Shown: in pieces, positions 1 to 6,595 of the stretch
How the letters are laid out: every line of letters starts with the position of its first letter
How positions within the stretch are numbered: position 1 is the stretch's first letter
NCBI GenBank assembly: GCA_036403035.1
Contig: DASWRT010000537.1
Span: 1 to 21,521 of the forward strand
DNA length: 21,521 bases
Source: DASWRT01 sp036403035
GTDB lineage: Bacteria > Pseudomonadota > Alphaproteobacteria > ATCC43930 > CGMCC-115725
Reading direction: 5' to 3'
The notes under the pieces: generated by a model
Seen by the model: the letters and a program-made list of their open reading frames with translations, nothing else
Databases searched by the model: none
Told to the model about the DNA's origin: nothing
Position numbers and translations under genes: made by a program

Positions 1-16
1 CCGGAGGACGACCAAG

Positions 17-574
17 ATGCCGCGAACCGCCAGGCACCTTCTCATCGCCGTGATCATGACAGCCGCAGCCGTCGGCGCATGGCCTGCGGCAGCGGCCGGC
101 GACCGTCCGATCGCGGACTTCTTCGGCCAGTACCGCGGCAAAACGATTTCCGAAGCCGGCGACGAGCTGTCGCCGCGCGACCTCGACGTGCGCATCAAGG
201 CCGAGGAGAACGGCGGGTTCTCGTTGCACTGGACCACCGTGATCCAGCGCTCGGATGGTCCGAAGCATCAGTCCTATACGATCAACTTCCGGCCGTCGAA
301 ACGGCCGTCGATCTACGGCTCGGCGATGCGCCGCGATCAGTTCAACAACGCCGTGCCGCTCGATCCGCTGAAGGGCGAGCCCTATGTCTGGGCGCGCATC
401 CTCGGCGACACGCTGTCCGTGTACGCGCTGCTGATCACCGACGAGGGCGGGTACGAGATCCAGGTCTACGATCGGACGCTGACGCCATCGGGGATGGCGC
501 TGCGCTTCTCGCGCATACGGGACGGTCAGCAACTCCGCCTGATCACCGGTGAAATGGAGCGGGTCGGAAGCTGA
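17..574 (+). CDS. Exported protein of unknown function
   Basis: A 185-residue protein. The ATG is preceded by GGAGG about 9 bases upstream (positions 3-7), which supports this start. Residues 1-27 look like a Sec signal peptide: basic start (PRTARH), hydrophobic core LLIAVIMTAAAVGAW, and an AAAA-type cleavage region before GDR. The mature part is mixed charged/aromatic and probably beta-rich, with segments such as FSLHWTTVI and PYVWARILGDTLSVYALL, and no membrane segment. I recognise no catalytic motif or named family. The length and complete signal peptide suggest an intact periplasmic or surface protein. The next gene on the same strand starts 92 bases after the stop, so co-transcription is possible but not shown. 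Confidence 0.8.
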   Translation: MPRTARHLLIAVIMTAAAVGAWPAAAAGDRPIADFFGQYRGKTISEAGDELSPRDLDVRIKAEENGGFSLHWTTVIQRSDGPKHQSYTINFRPSKRPSIYGSAMRRDQFNNAVPLDPLKGEPYVWARILGDTLSVYALLITDEGGYEIQVYDRTLTPSGMALRFSRIRDGQQLRLITGEMERVGS

Positions 575-666
575 TGCATGCGGGCGGCGCGGCGGAATGA
601 AACCTGCAAGGCCGTTCCGCGTTCATTGCTGGTTCAATGTAGTTGCAATCGCGGGAGGTCCGCCCG

Positions 667-1050
667 ATGGACATCACGCCGCCAGCGGCGCCACTCCGAC
701 GTCCCGCCATCCGCCGCACGGCGACGGCCGGCCTCCTCCTTGCGATGCTCGCCGGCTGCGCGGCATCGGGCGCGTCGCGGCCTGCCGCATCGGACGCGAC
801 GCTGATGTCCGCGCCGATGCTGCCGGCGGCGCTGCAACTCTTCCCGCAATGCGAGGCGGAGATCCGCGCCTTCATCGAGATGGCCCGCTTCGCCCGCAAC
901 TATGGCGAGAACTGGATACTCTTCTCCGATGCGATCGACGCGATGAAGGCGCAGGTCGTCGCCTGCGTCGACGACGGTCAGGAAGCAGCCGCCTGGACCG
1001 TTCCGGACGATCGCCCGCCGCCGGCAACGCGGAGTCGCGCACCGCGGTAG
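667..1050 (+). CDS. Small putative lipoprotein
   Basis: A 127-residue protein starting at the ATG at 667, which has GGGAGG at 653-658 with 8 bases of spacing. An upstream in-frame start at 643 lacks such a site. The N-terminus has basic residues RRPAIRR, then AGLLLAMLAGC with a good lipobox (LAG-C, cysteine 31), so it should be lipid-modified and anchored in a membrane. The mature part has one compact segment with two cysteines (FPQCEAEI and VVACVDD) and a helix-rich stretch around EMARFARNYGENW. No family recognised. The last 73 bases overlap, tail to tail, the 3' end of the MauE-like gene on the other strand. The tail after about residue 110 is Pro/Arg-rich and looks unconserved. Confidence 0.7.
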   Translation: MDITPPAAPLRRPAIRRTATAGLLLAMLAGCAASGASRPAASDATLMSAPMLPAALQLFPQCEAEIRAFIEMARFARNYGENWILFSDAIDAMKAQVVACVDDGQEAAAWTVPDDRPPPATRSRAPR

Positions 1051-1478
1051 ATCGCCAGCGAGACGAAGAGCAGCACGCCGTCCTCGACAAGCGTGACCCA
1101 GGTGAGCGGGCGCGCCCAGAACACGCCGAAGCAGCCGCAGTTCGGGATGTCGAGCCCGCGCGCCAGCGCCGCCGTCGACCAGACGAGATAGGCCACGTGC
1201 AGCAGGACCGCCGCGAGCGCCGCCGTCGCGAGACGGATACCGGACAGCAGCCAGAGGCCGAGCGCCAGTTCGCCGAGCGTCAGCGCGAGGGCGGCAGGCA
1301 GCAGCAGCGGTTCGGGCAGAGCCCGATACGTCGCCACCACCGCCACGAACCCGCCGATGTCGAGCAGCTTGCCCGTGGCGGTCACCAGCAGCACGGCGGC
1401 GAGCAGCAGGCGGCAGGTGGCAAGCACAAGCCGGCCGCGACTGCCGGCGGTGGCGGCAGGCTCGACCGGCATTTCCAT
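978..1478 (-). CDS. MauE/DoxX-like integral membrane protein
   Basis: A 166-residue protein with four predicted membrane helices at about residues 17-36, 57-79, 83-103 and 128-145. Between helices 3 and 4 is NCGCFG (residues 113-118) followed by WARPLTW, the signature of the MauE family. MauE proteins are linked to thiol/disulfide chemistry during maturation of exported proteins such as methylamine dehydrogenase. No mau structural genes are visible, so the substrate is unknown. The start at 1478 (ATG) has AGAGG a few bases upstream; a second in-frame ATG lies two codons later. It follows the PEP-CTERM protease gene on the same strand after 37 bases and may be co-transcribed. Its 3' end overlaps the facing lipoprotein gene. 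Family call good, role inferred. Confidence 0.8.
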   Translation of the reverse strand: MEMPVEPAATAGSRGRLVLATCRLLLAAVLLVTATGKLLDIGGFVAVVATYRALPEPLLLPAALALTLGELALGLWLLSGIRLATAALAAVLLHVAYLVWSTAALARGLDIPNCGCFGVFWARPLTWVTLVEDGVLLFVSLAIYRGARLRVAGGGRSSGTVQAAAS

Positions 1479-1515
1479 ACGTCGCCTCTACTCACCGCAA
1501 TCCCGCGAACCAGAG

Positions 1516-2526
1516 CTATCCGATCCGCGCGCCGCGCGCCAGCGGCCTAAGACCACTACCGCCGCCGCCGCGTGCGATCATCGCGAGGGCGGCGATCGCG
1601 GCAAGCAGCAGCGTTATAGTCGGCGGCTCGGGGATCGCGGCGACGGCTGGGCCCGGCGCCGCCGCATCGGCGAGCACCGGCCCGGAGAGGCCGTTCTCGT
1701 CGGGAATCAGCGGCACGCCGATGTCCGACATCACCGCGAGGTCGAGCGGGGAGATCTCGTAGCGGTATCCGTACCAGAAGCTGACGCCGTTCATCAGGTC
1801 GCCGATCAGATCGCTTCCGGCGCCCGGCGACGCGTTGCCGAAATGCGTGTAATTGCCGGCGGTCAGCGGCACCGGGCCGCCATAAGCGGCGAGCGCATGC
1901 TCGCCGGTGAAGTAGATCCCGTCGGGGCGGACCGTGACGAAGCGGTCGAAGGTCGATTCATAGGCGCCCGGAAGCTGTCCCGTCGTCGGATCGCGGAAGC
2001 CGTTGAAGCCGAAGACGTGCCCGAGTTCGTGCAGGAAGACGCTGAACGCGTCGATCTTGCCCGACGGCACCGGCCCGCCGGCGGTCGGTTGGGAGTCGAA
2101 CCAGAGTTGGTTTCGGAGGTAGGAGTCGCCGATCGTGATGATCGCGTCGGGCGCCGCGCCATTCGGATCGACGCCGGTGCGCAGCTTCGCCGCCGCGCCC
2201 TGATCGTAGACGGCCGTCGCCCCGTCCTGCCCGACATAGGCGCTCGCCGCGCTCGTGCCGTTCGCGGTCGGGATCGCGGCGAAGCGGACCTGCACGCCGA
2301 TCGTGCCGCTGCCGGCGAGGTGCCGCGCCCAATCCGCGCCGGCTGCGGTCAGGTCGGTGCTGATCGCGGAGTAATAGGCGCTGTGCGCGGCATCCGGATC
2401 ATCGAAGGTAACGGTGTAGAGCGGAGTCGCGTGCGCCACGCCGGATGGAAATGCTGCCGGACCGGCTCCGGCGGCAGCGAACGCAAGAGCAGCGACAAGG
2501 AAGCGGTGAGAAAGATTCGTCATCAT
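1516..2526 (-). CDS. PEP-CTERM-type secreted zinc metalloprotease
   Basis: A 336-residue protein from the ATG at 2526; another ATG follows directly, and a start 16 codons upstream would place a polar stretch before the signal peptide. Residues 1-34 form a signal peptide ending near AHA-TP. HELGHVFGF (166-174) is a zinc-binding HExxH motif in the HExxHxxGF form of secreted metalloproteases. DLMNG (243-247) and SPLDLAVMSDIG (259-270) resemble the Met-turn region and the end of such catalytic domains. The C-terminus has PEP at 299-301, a hydrophobic stretch TITLLLAAIAALAMI, then arginines: the tripartite PEP-CTERM sorting signal normally cleaved by an exosortase. The signal is atypical in its Gly-rich, only weakly basic end of about 18 residues. 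No exosortase gene is in the window. The substrate is unknown. A MauE-like gene follows. Confidence 0.82.
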   Translation of the reverse strand: MMTNLSHRFLVAALAFAAAGAGPAAFPSGVAHATPLYTVTFDDPDAAHSAYYSAISTDLTAAGADWARHLAGSGTIGVQVRFAAIPTANGTSAASAYVGQDGATAVYDQGAAAKLRTGVDPNGAAPDAIITIGDSYLRNQLWFDSQPTAGGPVPSGKIDAFSVFLHELGHVFGFNGFRDPTTGQLPGAYESTFDRFVTVRPDGIYFTGEHALAAYGGPVPLTAGNYTHFGNASPGAGSDLIGDLMNGVSFWYGYRYEISPLDLAVMSDIGVPLIPDENGLSGPVLADAAAPGPAVAAIPEPPTITLLLAAIAALAMIARGGGGSGLRPLARGARIG

Positions 2527-2551
2527 GCGCACTCGAGGTTGATCCCCCGAG

Positions 2552-2568
2552 TGCAATTGTGCTTCCGA
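2552..2568 (-). promoter_or_regulatory. Candidate sigma-54 (RpoN) promoter of the metalloprotease gene
   Basis: On the minus strand GG (2566-2565) and GC (2554-2553) are exactly 10 bases apart, and the downstream half reads TTGCA, matching the -12 element. The upstream half is CGGAAG, a weaker match to TGGCAC. A start of transcription about 12 bases downstream (near 2541) would leave a leader of about 15 bases before the ATG at 2526. Sigma-54 control is known for many PEP-CTERM genes in other proteobacteria, which makes the position plausible. A chance match is quite possible. Confidence 0.4.
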
Positions 2569-2576
2569 ACACAATT
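2555..2576. repeat. 7-bp inverted repeat in the protease promoter region
   Basis: AATTGTG at 2555-2561 and CACAATT at 2570-2576 are perfect inverted copies separated by 8 bases. The dyad overlaps the candidate sigma-54 site and could be an operator or a short hairpin. Confidence 0.45.
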
Positions 2577-2726
2577 TCTCGACAATGTAAAATTGATATT
2601 GAGGGAATGAAATTTAGGCGTGCATTTAAAAAGACACAAAATTGTTTAGACAAGTTTCATTTCAATACTGAATCTGTTATTTGATAATCATTCCACAGAC
2701 ATGATTTTGCCACTTCCCGCTCTTTC
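2577..2726. other. AT-rich gene-free island upstream of the metalloprotease gene
   Basis: This stretch is visibly AT-rich (runs such as ATTTAAAAAG and TTTGATAATC) against surroundings that are overwhelmingly G+C. No convincing coding frame occurs. It contains several CAAT/ATTG half-sites (around 2583, 2592 and 2637). It most likely holds upstream control sequences for the protease gene, or is an insertion of foreign DNA. Together with 2727-2803 it forms a gap of about 277 bases between that gene and the next lipoprotein gene. Confidence 0.5.
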
Positions 2727-2743
2727 GAGTGAGGTCGTCACTC
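2727..2743 (-). terminator. Short hairpin downstream of the 80-residue lipoprotein gene
   Basis: GAGTGA (2727-2732) and TCACTC (2738-2743) form a perfect 6-bp stem with a 5-base loop, 60 bases after the lipoprotein stop codon. No T-run follows on the minus strand, so it is only a weak terminator candidate. Confidence 0.25.
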
Positions 2744-2803
2744 CAACGGGGCAGGCGGAGCGCTGTCGACATCACCCCGCCATCCCCCCTGAGCCGTCGG
2801 CCG

Positions 2804-3046
2804 TCAGTAGCAGCGATAGACCGCGACGCCGTCGGCAGCGGCGCGATTGACCGAGTCGAGTTCGGCGCGCCGGCCGTACTGATGGCAGTAGCGGTCTGCC
2901 TTGATGCCCGCTTCCTGCATGTCGTTGCCGTTGACCCGATAGGAGATCGCGGGCGGCGTCGAGTCGACGACGCTCGGGCCGGTAGCGCAGGCGGCGAGGC
3001 CGCCGACCAGGACGGCCGGCGCGGCGAGCCAAAGAGCGGTGCGCAT
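2804..3046 (-). CDS. Small lipoprotein, 80 residues
   Basis: The ATG at 3046 has GGAGGA about 8 bases upstream; a longer frame from 3130 would put 28 polar residues ahead of the signal and has no such site. Residues 1-20 are MRTALWLAAPAVLVGGLAAC, a lipoprotein signal with lipobox LAA-C (cysteine 20). The mature part is about 60 residues with two cysteines (54 and 79) that could pair, and the motif DRYCHQYGRRAELDSV followed by VAVYRC. Small lipoproteins with this Cys-x-x-Tyr-Gly ... Tyr-Arg-Cys layout are common in alphaproteobacteria, but I know of no assigned function. It is divergent from the small ORF at 3202, sharing a 155-base intergenic region. Confidence 0.75.
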   Translation of the reverse strand: MRTALWLAAPAVLVGGLAACATGPSVVDSTPPAISYRVNGNDMQEAGIKADRYCHQYGRRAELDSVNRAAADGVAVYRCY

Positions 3047-3201
3047 TTCTCGTTCCTCCGATGGTTGATCCGAATGGGATACGAACGAGCGGAGCGCGAA
3101 GTTCCGCCCAAAGCGGCACCGAGCCGCCACCGTCGCGTAAGCCGTTCCTTAATGATGCGGCGTTCACCATCTGCCGCCTTTTGGTTGAACGAGTCCTGGA
3201 C

Positions 3202-3420
3202 ATGGCAACCGCCCGAAACACCCCTCCGGCGGATCCCGCGACGCAATCCCGTACCGCCAAGGACGGCGGAGGAACGTACCCGGCCGGCGGCTACTTCGCC
3301 GCGGGGACCTATCGTATCCGTCTCCGCGACGGCAGCGCTCCGGGCGCGCAGCAGCAGGCACCGCAGCGAACGGTTCCGGCGCCGGCAGCGCAGCCGCCGC
3401 GGCGCGGCGCGGCGCGGTGA
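3202..3420 (+). CDS. Possible small protein upstream of the SPOR-like gene
   Basis: A 72-residue frame from the ATG at 3202 to a TGA at 3418-3420. It has no signal peptide or membrane helix. The middle reads YPAGGYFAAGTYRIRLRDGS and the end is Gln/Pro/Ala/Arg-rich and probably disordered. No family recognised and no strong ribosome site before the ATG. Support for coding comes from the GC-rich third positions and from its stop overlapping the GTG start of the next gene (GTGA at 3417-3420), an arrangement typical of translational coupling. It could be non-coding leader; confidence is limited. Confidence 0.45.
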   Translation: MATARNTPPADPATQSRTAKDGGGTYPAGGYFAAGTYRIRLRDGSAPGAQQQAPQRTVPAPAAQPPRRGAAR

Positions 3421-4379
3421 AAGTCGTCTCGGACGCCACCCCGGACGGGGTCGAAACCGCGCTCCGCTACGCGATGCGGCCGGATGACAGTGGGCCGGGA
3501 GCGGAGCCTGTCCCGTCGCCGGCAACCACGACGGACGCAGCCGCGGACACCGGCACGCCCGTCGCCGTCGCCGACGCGCACGCCCTCCTCGCGCGGATTG
3601 CGGCGGAAACGGAAGCCGCCGCACCTGCGCAACCGGAACCCGCAGCCCTGCCGGTGCCGGCCCACCGGCCCACCGCCGCACGCCGGGGGACGAAGCTCGT
3701 CGTCCTGACGATCGTCTGCATCGCTGGCGGACTCGCAGCCGCCACGGCGCTTCACCCTCTGCGGCCTGCGACGACGCAAGCCACACCGGAGCCGGCGGCG
3801 GCGCCGGTTTCGCTCCCGCTCGCCATGCCGTCGCCGGCGGAACCGGAACCCGCTGCGGCGGCGGCAACGCCCATACAGGATGCGGCGCCGGCCGAACCGG
3901 CAGCCGGTGACATCCCGCCGGCAGCCGCCACGCCCTCCACAGCGGAGGCCACGGCGGAACCTGCGGCGCCCGACACGCCGGTCCACGCGGAAGCCATAGA
4001 TTCCTCACCAGCGGCGGAAACACCGTCCGCGCGGCAGGAAACGGCGGCGGTGGCGGCGGCTATCGGCACGGAGCCTGCCGCAGCCGCCGTCACGCCGCCC
4101 GGCGGGGAACTGTACATCGTCCAGATCGCGGCTTACCGGACGGAGAAGACCGCCCGCCGCGTCTGCGATGCGATCGCGCAACGCGGCGGCTTAGACCTTG
4201 AAACCGTCGGCGGAACGGCCGCATCCCTCCCCGGACGCACCGGCGGCGGCGGCTGGTTCTATTGCCGGTCGCGACGCGCCATGCCGCTCGACGAGGCGAC
4301 GGAGATGCAGCGCCGCCTCCACGCCACGGAACGGGCCGAGACGCTGCTCCTCCCCTCGCCCGGCGCGGATGCGGGCTGA
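3417..4379 (+). CDS. Single-pass membrane protein with C-terminal SPOR-like domain
   Basis: A 320-residue protein starting with GTG at 3417, inside the stop of the preceding ORF. Residues 1-90 are a probably cytoplasmic, low-complexity head. Residues 92-112 (TKLVVLTIVCIAGGLAAATAL) are the only membrane helix, preceded by AARR, giving an N-in orientation. Residues 113-230 are a Pro/Ala/Glu-rich linker of periplasmic-spacer type. Residues 231-312 have the SPOR layout: an opening strand LYIVQIAAYRTEKTARRVCDAI, then a second strand WFYCRSRRAMPLDEATEMQRRLH. SPOR domains bind glycan strands stripped of stem peptides and often localise to division sites. The domain assignment is by eye and divergent (cysteines at 250 and 283). 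A structural role at the peptidoglycan is inferred. Confidence 0.65.
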   Translation: MKVVSDATPDGVETALRYAMRPDDSGPGAEPVPSPATTTDAAADTGTPVAVADAHALLARIAAETEAAAPAQPEPAALPVPAHRPTAARRGTKLVVLTIVCIAGGLAAATALHPLRPATTQATPEPAAAPVSLPLAMPSPAEPEPAAAAATPIQDAAPAEPAAGDIPPAAATPSTAEATAEPAAPDTPVHAEAIDSSPAAETPSARQETAAVAAAIGTEPAAAAVTPPGGELYIVQIAAYRTEKTARRVCDAIAQRGGLDLETVGGTAASLPGRTGGGGWFYCRSRRAMPLDEATEMQRRLHATERAETLLLPSPGADAG

Positions 4380-4400
4380 GCGGTCCCGGCGGACCCGCTT
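4380..4400 (+). terminator. Imperfect hairpin just after the SPOR-like gene
   Basis: GCGGTCC (4380-4386) can pair with GGA-c-CCGC (4391-4398) around a CGGC loop with one bulged base, directly after the stop codon and followed by TT. Weak candidate; there is no real T-run. Confidence 0.2.
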
Positions 4401-4474
4401 GATGTCGCAGGCATTCAGGAAGGATTAACCATACCCCGTCACCGTCGCCGCCGACGTATCGACGGCGAGGACCG

Positions 4475-5515
4475 ATGATTTCTTCGATGACCCTGACGGC
4501 GCCGGGGGCGAGTCCGGACACCGGAACGATGCAGCGGGAGCGGCAGCCGGGCACCTTTGCAAGCAGCGACGGCGGAAGGAGCGGCGGTAAAAGGACCGGC
4601 GGCAGCGTCCTGGCCGCGCTCCGCCAGGCGCTCGACGCGCGATGGTGGATCCTGAGCGGCGGGCGCCTCGCCGCAATCGGAAACGGCGGCACGGCCGCAG
4701 ACGCGATCGTCCTGCATCCGGAGTTCGGCATCGGCCTGATCGCCCTCCCGCGGGACGGCGCGGCATTGCATCCGGCCGTCCGCGAGATCCGCTGCGCGCT
4801 CGCAGCCGATGGGATCGCCGCGCGCTTCGGCGGATTCCTGCCGGTCGTCGGCATCGCGCTCGATCCCGGCGACGCGTGCCCGGAGCACCTGCCGGACCGG
4901 ATCGCCCGCGCCTTCGCCGCGGTGCCGACGATCAGCATTCGCGATCCGCGCTGGGTCGATTGGGCGGCGGCATCGCTCGGCCGCCTGAAGCCCGCGCCGC
5001 GGCGGTGGTGGGCGTCCCGCGATCGAGGCGCTGCCAACCTCGCGCGGCATCGCCGGCAGCCGCGCAACCGGATTTTCGCGGCGCTGATGCTGACCGGCAT
5101 CGCCAGTACGAGCCTTCTCGTCGCCGTCGTCGGCACCCGGCTCCACCGCCTGTCCGACATCGCCGCCGATACGATCGCTCCTGCCGCCGAAACGGCCGCG
5201 CCGGCAGTGACCGCCACGCCTGCGGCTGCGCCAGCGGCAACGACCACTACCGCCGTCACCGCTGCGCCACAGGCGCCCGCACCGGACTCCCGGCCCGGCG
5301 GCGCAGCCATCGACGAGGCGCCACCGCGGCAACGTGCGCCGGCCGCAGGTTCCGCCGCTCCGGCCGAACCGGCGCCTCGGCCGCATGCCGCGCGAGCCGC
5401 CGCCGCATTGGGATCGTCGGCGCCGAGCCGGCAGCCCGCCGCACCGGTCCGCCATCCGGCGCCGCGGAGACCGGCAATGCCGCCAAGCCCGCACATCAAC
5501 GAGAACCAGCCATAG
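4475..5515 (+). CDS. Single-pass membrane protein with Pro/Ala-rich tail, unknown function
   Basis: A 346-residue protein. The ATG at 4475 has GCGAGG 4 bases upstream; the in-frame ATG at 4487 is too far from it. Residues 46-165 look like a folded domain (ALRQALDARWWILSGGRL, DAIVLHPEFGIGLIALPRDG, then FLPVVGIALDPGD and FAAVPTISIRDPRW). The DAIVLHP...GIGLIAL stretch faintly resembles the core of nuclease-related (NERD-like) domains, but I see no following E-x-K catalytic pair, so I do not claim nuclease activity. Residues 200-220 are a membrane helix preceded by Arg-rich RHRRQPRNR. Residues 230-346 are Pro/Ala/Thr-rich and probably disordered outside the membrane. The plan (folded head, helix, proline-rich tail) resembles the preceding SPOR-like gene product, without a SPOR domain. 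Confidence 0.7.
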   Translation: MISSMTLTAPGASPDTGTMQRERQPGTFASSDGGRSGGKRTGGSVLAALRQALDARWWILSGGRLAAIGNGGTAADAIVLHPEFGIGLIALPRDGAALHPAVREIRCALAADGIAARFGGFLPVVGIALDPGDACPEHLPDRIARAFAAVPTISIRDPRWVDWAAASLGRLKPAPRRWWASRDRGAANLARHRRQPRNRIFAALMLTGIASTSLLVAVVGTRLHRLSDIAADTIAPAAETAAPAVTATPAAAPAATTTTAVTAAPQAPAPDSRPGGAAIDEAPPRQRAPAAGSAAPAEPAPRPHAARAAAALGSSAPSRQPAAPVRHPAPRRPAMPPSPHINENQP

Positions 5516-5603
5516 CTCAGCGGATCATCACACGCCTGTCGCAGAGGCAAATCCTTCGCTGCGAGATTGCGGAATCGAGGCGCGCCCGTATTTCTTTCAG
5601 CAG

Positions 5604-5622
5604 CGCCGGGTGAGACCCGGTG
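5604..5622 (+). terminator. GC-rich hairpin between membrane-protein and PAS genes
   Basis: CCGGGT (5606-5611) and ACCCGG (5615-5620) form a perfect stem around a GAG triloop, extendable by a G-T and a C-G pair. It lies about 90 bases after one gene and 50 before the next. No T-run follows, so it may be a processing or leader hairpin instead. Confidence 0.3.
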
Positions 5623-5673
5623 TACGCGACCCTCCGTTGCGGGCATGGCGGGCGCACACCAGGGCAGAGATTG

Positions 5674-6132
5674 ATGGGCAGGCATAACCGCGACACGCCG
5701 ATGCGAAATCTCGCGCGCGACCTCCTGGACCGCATCGTCGGCAAGCAGATCGACGGCAGCCTGCTGTTCGAGTTCGTCGACGATCTCGGGATCGCCATCG
5801 TCATCACCGACGGCGATCTCGCCGCGCCCGGCCCGAAGATCCTGTTCGCCAACTCCGCCTTCACCGGAATGACCGGCTACAGCCTTACCGAAGTGCTCGG
5901 CCGCTCGCCGCGGCTGCTGCAAGGCTCGGCCACCGACCGGCGCGCCACCCGCCGGTTCGCATCGGCGCTGCGGAGCGGGCGCTCCGCGACGATGCGGGTC
6001 GTGAATTACCGCAAGTCCGGCGAACCCTATCTTTGCGAGGTGATGGCATGCGAGCTGCCCCGCTCCTGGCTCGTCGGCATGCACAAGCCACTCTTCGTCG
6101 CGTTCGAGCGCGAAGTGCTGTTGTCGGACTGA
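5674..6132 (+). CDS. Single-domain PAS protein, LOV-like but without the photoactive cysteine
   Basis: A 152-residue protein from the ATG at 5674 (AGGGCAGAG just upstream); a GTG at 5620 is an alternative. Residues 33-140 form one PAS domain and there is no output domain. Hallmarks: IAIVITDGDLAAPGPKILFANSAFTGMTGYSLTEVLGRSPRLLQG, where GRSPRLLQ (76-83) corresponds to the GxNCRFLQ signature of LOV domains, with the adduct-forming cysteine replaced by proline (residue 79). NYRKSGEPYLCEV (111-123) matches the LOV NYxKDGxxFWN strand, with the first asparagine kept and the second replaced. Many non-LOV PAS domains also carry GxxPRxLQ, so flavin binding is not assured. It may be a small sensory or protein-interaction module working with a partner encoded elsewhere. 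Confidence 0.82.
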   Translation: MGRHNRDTPMRNLARDLLDRIVGKQIDGSLLFEFVDDLGIAIVITDGDLAAPGPKILFANSAFTGMTGYSLTEVLGRSPRLLQGSATDRRATRRFASALRSGRSATMRVVNYRKSGEPYLCEVMACELPRSWLVGMHKPLFVAFEREVLLSD

Positions 6133-6204
6133 CCGGCGACCGGAAAGCCGCCCCGTCGGGCCGCGCTCCGCCTCGGCAGTGGATTCCGTTAAGAATTGCT
6201 CCAC

Positions 6205-6594
6205 ATGAAGATGCTCAAGTGGCGCAGAGACAGAGACGACGTACCCTGGGACCGAAAGCCGATGCCGCCTTTTGCCTTCGATTCAGCGCAACGCCAAGCC
6301 ATCGAGATCCTCGCAACCGTGTGCGACCGCGAACTCGGGGCTGAGGCGACGCCGGCGCGCGCGCTGCGCGCGCTGTTGCGGCAGCCGGTCCCCGAAGCCT
6401 TCGGCGAGGCGGTTGCGGTCTTCGACAGGCTGCCGTCCTCCGTCCGACGCCGCCTCGCCGACCAAGCCGCCTCCGAAGCGCAGCTCACGCGCCAGTTCGT
6501 CCGCGACGTGCACCGGCAACTCTCCGGCCTGCTCGGCGCTGTGAACCGCCGCCCGCGCGCCGGTAGCGGGCGGCAACGCCCACCGCAGGGGTAA
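6205..6594 (+). CDS. Hypothetical protein, helix-rich
   Basis: A 129-residue frame. The start is uncertain: ATGs at 6205, 6211 and 6262 are all in frame and none has a strong ribosome site; 6205 is used here. There is no signal peptide and no membrane helix. The sequence is mostly amphipathic helix: RQAIEILATVCDREL, ARALRALLRQPVPEAFGEAVAVFDRLPSSVRRRLADQAASEAQLTRQFVRDVHRQLSGLL, followed by a basic Gly/Arg/Pro tail. I recognise no family. It lies 72 bases after the PAS gene on the same strand and may be co-transcribed with it, in which case it is a candidate partner. That link is inference from position only. Confidence 0.6.
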   Translation: MKMLKWRRDRDDVPWDRKPMPPFAFDSAQRQAIEILATVCDRELGAEATPARALRALLRQPVPEAFGEAVAVFDRLPSSVRRRLADQAASEAQLTRQFVRDVHRQLSGLLGAVNRRPRAGSGRQRPPQG

Positions 6595-6595
6595 T

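Noticed and set aside
4475..5515. NERD-type nuclease
   Set aside because: Only a faint similarity around DAIVLHPEFGIGLIAL and no visible E-x-K catalytic pair.
5674..6132. Blue-light photoreceptor
   Set aside because: The adduct-forming cysteine is absent, so classical LOV photochemistry is not supported.
4090..6204. 704-residue open frame on the minus strand
   Set aside because: Arg/Ala/Gly-rich translation without domains, antisense to three better-supported plus-strand genes; a typical high-GC shadow.
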